Below the pieces are notes generated by a model. The model was not told the origin of the DNA. It did not search any database and saw nothing but the letters and a program-made list of their open reading frames with translations. From contig NZ_JAVERO010000055.1 of assembly GCF_034007085.1 (NCBI RefSeq), forward strand, positions 1-13,525: DNA of 13,525 nt, in the 5' to 3' direction. Of this stretch, positions 6,840 through 12,649 are shown one piece after another (positions within the stretch are counted from its first letter, which is position 1; each line of letters opens with the position of its first letter). The stretch is from Castellaniella sp034007085 (GTDB lineage Bacteria; Pseudomonadota; Gammaproteobacteria; Burkholderiales; Burkholderiaceae_B). The translations under genes were made by a program, and so were the position numbers.

Positions 6840-7304
6840 ATGAAAGGCGACAAAACCGTCATCCGCTATCTGAACCAGCAGCTGAAAAACGAACTCTCGG
6901 CCATCAATCAGTATTTCCTGCACGCGCGCATGCTGCGCCACTGGGGCTTTACCGCGCTGGGCGAACACGAATACAAGGAATCCATCGGCGAAATGAAACA
7001 CGCCGATCTGCTGATCGAACGCATCTTCATGCTCGACGGCTTGCCGAACCTGCAAGATCTGCACAAACTGCTGGTCGGCGAAAGCGTGCCCGAAATCCTG
7101 GCCTGCGACCTGAAACTGGAAACCACCGCCCAGGCCACGGTCAAGGAAGCCATGGCCTACTGCGAATCCGTGCAGGATTTCGCCTCGCGGGACCTGTTCC
7201 TGACCATCTTGAACGACACAGAAGAACACATCGACTGGCTGGAAACACAGATCGGCCTGATCGAGCAGATCGGATTGCAGAATTACCTGCAGTCCCAGCT
7301 GTAA
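6840..7304 (+). CDS. bfr: Bacterioferritin
   Basis: A 154-residue haem-containing ferritin that forms a 24-subunit cytoplasmic shell, oxidises Fe2+ and stores it as a mineral. Numbering matches E. coli Bfr without gaps. Ferroxidase ligands Glu18, Glu51, His54, Glu94 and His130 are present, and Met52, the haem ligand, is conserved. Position 127, normally the bridging Glu, is Thr here (NDTEEHIDWLE, 125-135), with Glu at 128 and 129. The C-terminus GLQNYLQSQL is typical. The start is fixed by MKGDKTVIRYLN and AAGGAG upstream. The bfd-bfr gap of 118 bases holds a weak TGC-TAGCCT (6775-6783) that might be a separate promoter; otherwise the gene is read from bfd. The downstream neighbour is convergent, 30 bases away. 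Confidence 0.97.
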   Translation: MKGDKTVIRYLNQQLKNELSAINQYFLHARMLRHWGFTALGEHEYKESIGEMKHADLLIERIFMLDGLPNLQDLHKLLVGESVPEILACDLKLETTAQATVKEAMAYCESVQDFASRDLFLTILNDTEEHIDWLETQIGLIEQIGLQNYLQSQL

Positions 7305-7317
7305 CCCCCCTGCCCAG

Positions 7318-7334
7318 TCCGGCCCGGGACCGGA
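7318..7334. terminator. Small hairpin between convergent bfr and 7335-7967 genes
   Basis: TCCGG (7318-7322) and CCGGA (7330-7334) with a 7-base loop sit in the 30-base gap between the convergent genes. On the plus strand a run of six T (7347-7352) follows only after 12 further bases, so this is not a classical terminator. It may serve weakly in either direction. Confidence 0.3.
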
Positions 7335-7967
7335 TCAGAAACCCGATTTTTTCGCGGGACAGCCGGCGACACGGCCCCAGGCCGCGTGAGGTTCGCAGTA
7401 TTTGTTGCGCGCCGCCCAGGCGCACGAAGGCCTGGAAAAAAACCCCAGCGACTCGCAGGCCTTGAGTTCCGCCTGGAAGGCCGCCTGCCACTGGCCATCG
7501 GCCTCGGCCGTCTGGGCCGTCGGCGGGGGCGGCGGGGCAGTCGTCACGTCGATCGGCTGGATCACCTGACTGCCGCCCAGGCTGCCGAACTGCGCAATAC
7601 CCTGCAAGCCGTCGCCCAGTTGATTCCGGGACGCCAGTTCGATGGCCTCGTCCATGGAAATCGTAGTGGTCGCCAAGGCGATCGGCCGGCCAGCGTCCAG
7701 CAGGGAATCCTGCTGGATCCGCCAATCGACGGGTGGCGCCAGTTCCGGCACGCCCTGGCGGCCGTCGGGCAACACCTGCGGGGCAGACGCGACATAGGGC
7801 TTGCCATTGGCATCCAGCACGACAGCCTGGTCCAGTTCGGGGTGTGGTTTCGGCATCTGGATCTGCGCCGGCCCATGCGCAATCAACCAGTCGCCCAGCT
7901 GCAGGCCACCCCAGGCAGATGCGCCTGCGGCCAGCAACAGAACAACGAAAATCAGACGCCAGGACAT
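7335..7967 (-). CDS. Exported or membrane-anchored protein of unknown function, four C-terminal cysteines
   Basis: A 210-residue protein I cannot name. Residues 3-19 form one hydrophobic segment (signal peptide or N-terminal anchor), so the rest should be periplasmic. The middle has a proline run (PPPPPT, 145-150) before a C-terminal domain with Cys171, Cys182, Cys191 and Cys203 in ACESLGFFSRPSCAWAARN, KYCEPHAAWGRVAGCP. This Cys/aromatic pattern resembles a short conserved C-terminal segment I recall from other burkholderial hypothetical proteins; two disulfides are likely. Start choice: ATG 7967 precedes the hydrophobic segment and has AGGCGA seven bases upstream. The frame stays open 88 codons further upstream, but that part overlaps prfC and looks like antisense of it. 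It lies 115 bases beyond prfC on the same strand and may have its own promoter. Confidence 0.8.
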   Translation of the reverse strand: MSWRLIFVVLLLAAGASAWGGLQLGDWLIAHGPAQIQMPKPHPELDQAVVLDANGKPYVASAPQVLPDGRQGVPELAPPVDWRIQQDSLLDAGRPIALATTTISMDEAIELASRNQLGDGLQGIAQFGSLGGSQVIQPIDVTTAPPPPPTAQTAEADGQWQAAFQAELKACESLGFFSRPSCAWAARNKYCEPHAAWGRVAGCPAKKSGF

Positions 7968-8002
7968 GAACGGGTCGCCTCGTCTATCGATGCGGTTCCT
8001 GC

Positions 8003-8008
8003 ATTGTA
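8003..8008 (-). promoter_or_regulatory. Candidate -10 box for the 7335-7967 gene
   Basis: TACAAT on the minus strand (within TATACAAT) lies about 36 bases before the ATG at 7967. It is a 5/6 match to the consensus, but no clear -35 is seen; the upstream spacer region is GC-rich. Confidence 0.35.
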
Positions 8009-8026
8009 TAGGATGCTTCCGGCCGG

Positions 8027-8049
8027 CCTGGATACGGCTTGTGTCCAGG
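8027..8049. terminator. Strong hairpin after prfC
   Basis: CCTGGATAC (8027-8035) and GTGTCCAGG (8041-8049) pair over 9 bases (one T-G) with a 5-base loop, 33 bases past the prfC stop on the minus strand. No T-run follows in either direction. It may protect the 3' end of the rhlE-lysE-prfC mRNA or assist Rho-dependent termination before the next gene. Confidence 0.4.
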
Positions 8050-8082
8050 TTTGCCGCAGGCTGGCCCAGCAGCGAACAGGGT

Positions 8083-9681
8083 TCATGCGAAAACCCGTCC
8101 GGCGTGTTCGCGCATGGTGTGGAATTCGATGTCGGGGTAGCGTTCCTGGGCAACCCGCAACTGCGCGGGCGAACTGGCCAGAAAGGCCACGGCATCCACG
8201 ACGTCATAGGCAATGTTGGCGGCGTTGGCATCCATGAATTTCTTCAGGGCCTTGGGATCGGAGCTGGTGATCCAGCGCGCCAGACTGTAACGCGCCGGCA
8301 TCAGGCGGGCATCCACGCCATACTCGGTTTTCAGGCGGTGGGCGACCACCTCGAACTGGAGCTGGCCCACGGCCCCCAGCAGCAGCGCCCCCCCGGCCGC
8401 CTCGGGGCGAAACACCTGGATCGCGCCTTCTTCGCCCAGCTGTGTCAGGCCGGTGCGCAACTGCTTGGTGCGCAGGGGATCCTTGACCTCGACCGCCTGG
8501 AACAATTCCGGCGCAAAGAACGGCAAGCCCGTAAAAGTCAGGGATTCGCCTTCGGAGAGCACATCGCCCAGCTGCAGGATGCCATGGTTGGGGATGCCGA
8601 TGATGTCCCCAGCGTAGGCCTCCTCGACGATCTCGCGCCGCTGGGACAGGAAAGACACGACGTTGTTCGGGCGGATTTCCTTGCCGTTGCGGGCGACCTT
8701 CAGGCGCATGCCGCGTTCGAACCTGCCGGAACTGACGCGCACGAAGGCCACCCGGTCGCGGTGCGCCGGGTCCATATTGGCCTGGACCTTGAACACCACG
8801 CCAGTGAACTTGGGCTCTGCAGGCTGCACGCTGCGCTCCAGCGCGGCCCGCGGGCCGGGCGCGGGCGCCAGTTCGACCAGGGCATCCAGGACCTCGCGCA
8901 CACCGAAATTATTGATGGCCGAACCGAAGAACACCGGCGTCTGGCGACCATCCAGGAACGCCGCATGATCGAAGGCCGGCATGGCCCCGGTGATCAGCTC
9001 GATCTCCTCGCGGGCCTTGGCATAGGCATCACCGAAACGCGCCGCCAGTGCCGGATTGTCCAAGCCTTCAATGGTCTCGTCATCGTCCCGATGACGCTCG
9101 GCACCGGGCCGGAAGACCCGCATCCGACCATGACGCAGATCGAAGACCCCGCCAAAATGGCGCCCCATGCCCACAGGCCAGGAAAACGGGATCGCATCCA
9201 TGCCCAGGTGGCCTTCGATCTCGGAGAGCAGGTCCAGTGGTTCACGCACTTCACGATCGAGCTTGTTGATGAACGTGATGATGGGCGTATTGCGGGCGCG
9301 GCAGACCTGCAACAGGCGGATGGTCTGAGGTTCGACACCATTGGCCGCGTCGATCACCATCAGCGCCGCGTCCACGGCGGTCAGCACCCGATAGGTGTCT
9401 TCCGAGAAATCCTGGTGACCCGGGGTGTCCAGCAGATTGATGACGCAGTCACGGTATTCCATCTGCATCACCGAGGACGCCACCGAAATACCCCGTTGCT
9501 TTTCGATTTCCATCCAATCGGACGCGGCATGCCGGCTGGCCTTGCGCGCCTTGACGCTGCCGGCGATCTGAATGGCCCCTGCAAACAGCAGCAGCTTTTC
9601 AGTCAGCGTCGTCTTCCCGGCATCGGGGTGGGAAATAATGGCAAAAGTACGTCGGCGGGCGACTTCGTCGGTCAGGCTCAT
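8083..9681 (-). CDS. prfC: Peptide chain release factor 3 (RF3)
   Basis: A 532-residue translational GTPase, the usual RF3 length. RF3 removes RF1/RF2 from the ribosome after peptide release. GTPase motifs seen: G1 SHPDAGKT (17-24), switch-I RGIS (63-66), G3 DTPGHQDF (85-92), G4 NKLD (139-142) and G5 GSAINN in the region PVFFGSAINNFGVREVLDAL. The C-terminal half has the RF3-type domains (FKVQANMDPAHRDRVAFVRV and GAVGQLQFEVVAHRLKTEYG). The N-terminus MSLTDEVARRRTFAIISHPD matches RF3 starts, so ATG 9681 is secure although no clear Shine-Dalgarno sequence precedes it. Translation may depend on coupling to the LysE-family gene, which ends 34 bases upstream on the same strand. Distinguished from EF-G by length and by the missing EF-G C-terminal domains. 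Confidence 0.97.
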   Translation of the reverse strand: MSLTDEVARRRTFAIISHPDAGKTTLTEKLLLFAGAIQIAGSVKARKASRHAASDWMEIEKQRGISVASSVMQMEYRDCVINLLDTPGHQDFSEDTYRVLTAVDAALMVIDAANGVEPQTIRLLQVCRARNTPIITFINKLDREVREPLDLLSEIEGHLGMDAIPFSWPVGMGRHFGGVFDLRHGRMRVFRPGAERHRDDDETIEGLDNPALAARFGDAYAKAREEIELITGAMPAFDHAAFLDGRQTPVFFGSAINNFGVREVLDALVELAPAPGPRAALERSVQPAEPKFTGVVFKVQANMDPAHRDRVAFVRVSSGRFERGMRLKVARNGKEIRPNNVVSFLSQRREIVEEAYAGDIIGIPNHGILQLGDVLSEGESLTFTGLPFFAPELFQAVEVKDPLRTKQLRTGLTQLGEEGAIQVFRPEAAGGALLLGAVGQLQFEVVAHRLKTEYGVDARLMPARYSLARWITSSDPKALKKFMDANAANIAYDVVDAVAFLASSPAQLRVAQERYPDIEFHTMREHAGRVFA

Positions 9682-9715
9682 GAGAAGGTCGGGTGGGGCT
9701 GCGGGATGATCGGCT

Positions 9716-10348
9716 TCAGTGCTTGTGACTGAAAGAGGCCAGAACGGTGCCAGCCAGGATGAACATCGATCCGAAACTGCGATTCAGCCAGCGGATGTGG
9801 CCCGGCTTGCGCAGCATTCGCAAGATGCGCGAAGCCAGCGAAGTATAGCAACTCATGGCCACCAGATCGGTGAAGCACAGCGTGGCGCCGATCAGGAAAT
9901 ACTGCATCGACAGCGGCCGGTTCAGGTCCAGGAATTGCGGCACCACGGCCAGCAGGAACATGGTGCCTTTGGGATTGGTGATATTCACCAGGTAGCCGCG
10001 CAGCAACTGGTCGCGCACCGGATGCGCGCTTTTCGGCGGGCGGGCCTCGACCACCACAGGCGCGGCATCAGTGCGAAACTGGCGCACGCCAAGATACACC
10101 AGATAGGCCGCGCCGATCCATTTGACGACCGTGAAGGCCCATTCGGACGTGGCCAGCAGGGCACCGACGCCCAGGGCCACGATGAACATCTGGCAGATAA
10201 TGCCGGCCTGCAGGCCGACGAGGGTCCAGACGCTGTGGCGAAAGCCGTATTTCAGCCCCGAGGCCATGGCGCACAGCGCCCCGGGACCGGGCGAAAATGA
10301 AATCGCCCAGGATGCGGTGAAAAAAGCCAGCCAGATGGACAGGGCCAT
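9716..10348 (-). CDS. LysE/RhtB-family amino-acid exporter
   Basis: A 210-residue inner-membrane protein with about six hydrophobic segments, the usual length for LysE/RhtB exporters, which pump out amino acids such as lysine, homoserine/threonine or related compounds by proton exchange. Seen: the N-terminal motif SFSPGPGALCAMASGLKYGF (about 17-36), a glycine-rich first repeat, and NITNPKGTMFLLAVVPQFLD in the fourth segment, both diagnostic. The usual PGPN is PGPG here. Start choice: ATG 10348 with GGAG six bases before it. The frame extends 103 codons further upstream, but that portion is antisense-frame readthrough of the rhlE gene and has no family match. It sits 28 bases after rhlE and 34 before prfC, so all three are probably co-transcribed. 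The substrate cannot be told from sequence. Confidence 0.93.
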   Translation of the reverse strand: MALSIWLAFFTASWAISFSPGPGALCAMASGLKYGFRHSVWTLVGLQAGIICQMFIVALGVGALLATSEWAFTVVKWIGAAYLVYLGVRQFRTDAAPVVVEARPPKSAHPVRDQLLRGYLVNITNPKGTMFLLAVVPQFLDLNRPLSMQYFLIGATLCFTDLVAMSCYTSLASRILRMLRKPGHIRWLNRSFGSMFILAGTVLASFSHKH

Positions 10349-10376
10349 GCAGAACTCCGATGCGCCGGCGGGCGGG

Positions 10377-11834
10377 TCAATCCTTGCGCAGCAAGGCGGG
10401 GCGACCCGATGTGCCTGGGCGCGCATCCCGGCGCACTGCCTGGGGCGCGCCGCCGTCACGCGCAGGCCGCCCACCCGGGGCACGTCCACCATTGCGGCGG
10501 GCGTCCGGGCCGGAACGGCGGTCAGCCGCAGCGGCATCCGACCGGCGGCCATCGCGGCCAGCGCCGTCCCGCCGTCCGTTGTCAGTGCGCCGGCCACCCC
10601 CCGCACGGCCAAAGCCTTCGCCCTGCAAGCGCGCCATTGCGCGTTTTTCCCGGGCATCGGGCGCGGAATCGGCCGTCACCATGGAAGCCGGATTCCAGCC
10701 TTCCACAGTGATCGGCTCGATGGTCTGCCTGGTCAGGCGCTCGATGGCGCGCAGCAGCTTGACTTCGGACGTATCCACCAGCGACAGCGCACTGCCGGCG
10801 CTGCCGGCACGGCCTGTACGGCCGATGCGGTGCACATAGTCCTCGGGCACGTTGGGCAGTTCGAAATTGACCACCTGCGGCAGTTGATCGATGTCCAGGC
10901 CGCGGGCGGCAATGTCGGTGGCCACCAGCACCGCTACCTTGCCGTCCTTGAAGCCGGCCAGGGCCTTGGTGCGCGCGGCCTGGCTCTTGTTGCCGTGGAT
11001 GGCGGCCGCAGTCAGGCCATCTTTCACCAGTTTTTCGGCCAGGCGATTGGCGCCATGCTTGGTCCGCGTGAACACCAGCACCTGGTGCCAGCCGCTTTCA
11101 CGGATGATGTGGCTGAGCAGATCGCGCTTGTGCGCCTGGTCGGTCATCACCACCCGCTGGCTGACCAGTTCGGACGTGGTATTGCGCCGGGCCACGGAGA
11201 CTTCGCCCGGATTGTGCAGGATGCCCTGGGCCAGACTGCGGATCTCGTCGGAAAAAGTGGCGGAAAACAACAGGTTCTGGCGTTTGGCCGGCAGCAGCTT
11301 GAGCACACGGCGGATATCGTGGATGAAACCCATGTCCAGCATGCGGTCGGCTTCGTCCAGCACCAGGATCTCGACACCGGACAGGTCCAGCGTCTTTTGC
11401 TGCGCATGGTCCAGCAGGCGGCCCGGGGTGGCCACCAGGATGTCCACCGGTTTCTTCAACGCGGCGATCTGGGGATTGATGTTGACCCCGCCGAACATCA
11501 CCATGGAACGCACGGACGTGTGCTTGCCGTAAAGACGCACGGATTCTTCCACCTGCGCGGTCAGCTCACGCGTCGGGGTCAGGACCAGCACGCGAGGGCG
11601 GCCCGGACGCGCAGCGGCAGCGGGGTGGCTCAACAGGTAATGCAGAATCGGCAGGGTGAAGCCGGCCGTCTTGCCCGTCCCGGTCTGGGCCGCGGCCAAC
11701 AGGTCGCCGCCTTCCAGGACGCGCGGGATGGCCTGGGCCTGAATCGGCGTGGGGTGCGTGTAGCCCGCATCATGGACGGCACGCAACAGGGGTTCCGCCA
11801 AGCCGAGCGAGGCAAAGGTAATCGAAGTATCCAA
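10377..11834 (-). CDS. rhlE: DEAD-box ATP-dependent RNA helicase, RhlE type
   Basis: A 485-residue cytoplasmic RNA helicase that remodels RNA duplexes in ribosome assembly and mRNA turnover. Motifs in order: Q motif FASLGL...PTPIQ (7-31), I AQTGTGKT (49-56), Ia PTRELTAQ (87-94), Ib TPGR (136-139), II DEAD (160-163), III SAT (191-193), V ATDIAARGLDI (305-315), VI HRIGRTGR (335-342). Residues 404-485 form an Arg/Gly/Ala/Asp-rich disordered tail typical of RhlE-like RNA-binding extensions. The start codon is TTG at 11834, the first codon before DTSITFASLGL; AGGAG (11847-11843) is eight bases upstream, and no in-frame ATG fits. A long leader of about 145 bases with a strong hairpin precedes it, as is common for cold-regulated helicases. 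It heads the rhlE-lysE-prfC group. Confidence 0.95.
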   Translation of the reverse strand: MDTSITFASLGLAEPLLRAVHDAGYTHPTPIQAQAIPRVLEGGDLLAAAQTGTGKTAGFTLPILHYLLSHPAAAARPGRPRVLVLTPTRELTAQVEESVRLYGKHTSVRSMVMFGGVNINPQIAALKKPVDILVATPGRLLDHAQQKTLDLSGVEILVLDEADRMLDMGFIHDIRRVLKLLPAKRQNLLFSATFSDEIRSLAQGILHNPGEVSVARRNTTSELVSQRVVMTDQAHKRDLLSHIIRESGWHQVLVFTRTKHGANRLAEKLVKDGLTAAAIHGNKSQAARTKALAGFKDGKVAVLVATDIAARGLDIDQLPQVVNFELPNVPEDYVHRIGRTGRAGSAGSALSLVDTSEVKLLRAIERLTRQTIEPITVEGWNPASMVTADSAPDAREKRAMARLQGEGFGRAGGGRRTDNGRRDGAGRDGRRSDAAAADRRSGPDARRNGGRAPGGRPARDGGAPQAVRRDARPGTSGRPALLRKD

Positions 11835-11842
11835 GAAAATGA

Positions 11843-11847
11843 CTCCT
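11843..11847 (-). promoter_or_regulatory. Ribosome binding site deciding the TTG start of rhlE
   Basis: AGGAG on the minus strand, eight bases before TTG (11834-11832). It is the strongest ribosome site nearby and supports a non-ATG start. Confidence 0.75.
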
Positions 11848-11856
11848 GCGACTGCC

Positions 11857-11877
11857 TATCGCTCGAACCGAGCGATA
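11857..11877 (-). promoter_or_regulatory. Perfect hairpin in the rhlE leader
   Basis: TATCGCTCG and CGAGCGATA pair over 9 bases with a 3-base loop, ending 9 bases before the rhlE ribosome site (minus strand). It has no T-run, so it is not a terminator. It could affect ribosome access, mRNA stability or temperature response, or be a DNA operator (its halves are also an inverted repeat). Confidence 0.5.
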
Positions 11878-11985
11878 CCAATCGAGGCTGACGCATGAAG
11901 ACTGAAGGGTGCCGCAGCGGCGCGGATGCGCGCCGGGGGACCGAAAGACGTCGCGCGGCGACTGGCTGGCCGCGCAAAGCCAGTT

Positions 11986-11991
11986 ATTATA
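11986..11991 (-). promoter_or_regulatory. Consensus -10 box of rhlE
   Basis: A perfect TATAAT on the minus strand, predicting transcription from about 11979 and a leader of about 145 bases. TTGAAG lies only 14 bases upstream, too close for a standard -35, so the -35 is uncertain. The same AT-rich stretch (GTTAT-T-ATAAC, 11983-11993) reads TATTAT/TATAAC on the plus strand and could also be the lemA -10, making it a shared divergent promoter. Confidence 0.5.
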
Positions 11992-12002
11992 ACGTGACTT
12001 CC

Positions 12003-12016
12003 GCCCTTCAAAGGGC
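12003..12016 (+). repeat. Short inverted repeat upstream of lemA
   Basis: GCCCTT followed two bases later by AAGGGC, inside the likely lemA leader and upstream of the rhlE -10 on the other strand. It could be a small hairpin (5 bp, 4-base loop) or an operator half-pair. It is too short to call with confidence. Confidence 0.25.
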
Positions 12017-12034
12017 AACACACGAGAGGCCCGG

Positions 12035-12649
12035 ATGTTCCAACGATATCTGAACCTGGCTGCGCTGGCAGCCCTGACGCTGCTGCTTTCGGGCTGCGGC
12101 TACAACGAAATCCAGCGCCAGGACGAGCAGGTCAAGGCCGCCTGGTCCCAGGTCCTGAACCAATACGAGCGCCGTGCCGATCTGGTGCCCAAGCTGGTTT
12201 CTTCGGTCAATGCCTACATGGTCAATGAGCGCACCGTGCTGCAACAGGTCACGGACGCACGCGCCCGGGTCGGCCAGATCCGCATCAGCGCCGACGATCT
12301 CGACGACCCGGCCCTGATGGCCCGCTTCGAACAGGCCCAGGGGGCCCTGTCCTCCAGCCTGTCCCGCCTGCTGGCGGTCTCGGAAAACTACCCGCAACTC
12401 AAAAGCGACGGCCTGTTCCGCGACCTGATGACACAACTCGAAGGCACGGAAAACCGCATCTCCGTGGCGCGCGAACGCTATGTCGGCGCGGTGCAATCCT
12501 ACAACCTGACGATCCGCCAGTTTCCCACCCTGATCACGGCGCGGATATTCGGCTACCAGCCCAAGGCCCAATACGGCCTGGACAAGGCCGACGAGGTCAT
12601 GCGCGACCCTGAAGTGAAATTCGACCTGCCCCAGGGACAAGGCAAATGA
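12035..12649 (+). CDS. lemA: LemA family lipoprotein
   Basis: A 204-residue LemA-family protein; the family is widespread and its molecular role is not settled. Residues 1-20 are a lipoprotein signal with lipobox LSGC (18-21), so mature Cys21 should be lipidated and the protein held to a membrane facing the periplasm. The conserved block EQVKAAWSQVLNQYERRADL (about 31-50) and the following helical segment (EGTENRISVARERYVGAVQS, 136-155) define the family; FPTLITARIFGYQPKAQY follows. The start ATG has GAGAGG five bases upstream. Its stop overlaps the start of the TPM-domain gene as ATGA (12646-12649), a typical LemA-TPM pairing suggesting a shared envelope function. Confidence 0.95.
   Translation: MFQRYLNLAALAALTLLLSGCGYNEIQRQDEQVKAAWSQVLNQYERRADLVPKLVSSVNAYMVNERTVLQQVTDARARVGQIRISADDLDDPALMARFEQAQGALSSSLSRLLAVSENYPQLKSDGLFRDLMTQLEGTENRISVARERYVGAVQSYNLTIRQFPTLITARIFGYQPKAQYGLDKADEVMRDPEVKFDLPQGQGK

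Noticed and set aside
7968..8231. 88-codon N-terminal extension of the cysteine-containing protein
   Set aside because: It overlaps the end of prfC in another frame and would bury the signal segment inside the protein.
7801..9732. A 643-codon open frame on the plus strand opposite prfC
   Set aside because: prfC on the minus strand has every GTPase motif. The plus frame has shadow-type composition and no domain.
10349..10657. 103-codon N-terminal extension of the LysE-family gene
   Set aside because: It lies inside rhlE coding sequence on the same strand, has no LysE similarity, and a good ribosome site precedes ATG 10348.
7335..11834. A hidden mobile element or defence system between bfr and lemA
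   Set aside because: All genes there are housekeeping or transport families with even composition. I see no transposase, integrase, terminal repeats or target-site duplication.
10122..11891. A 589-codon open frame on the plus strand opposite rhlE and the LysE-family gene
   Set aside because: It is antisense to complete, motif-bearing genes and runs across their boundary; no plausible product.
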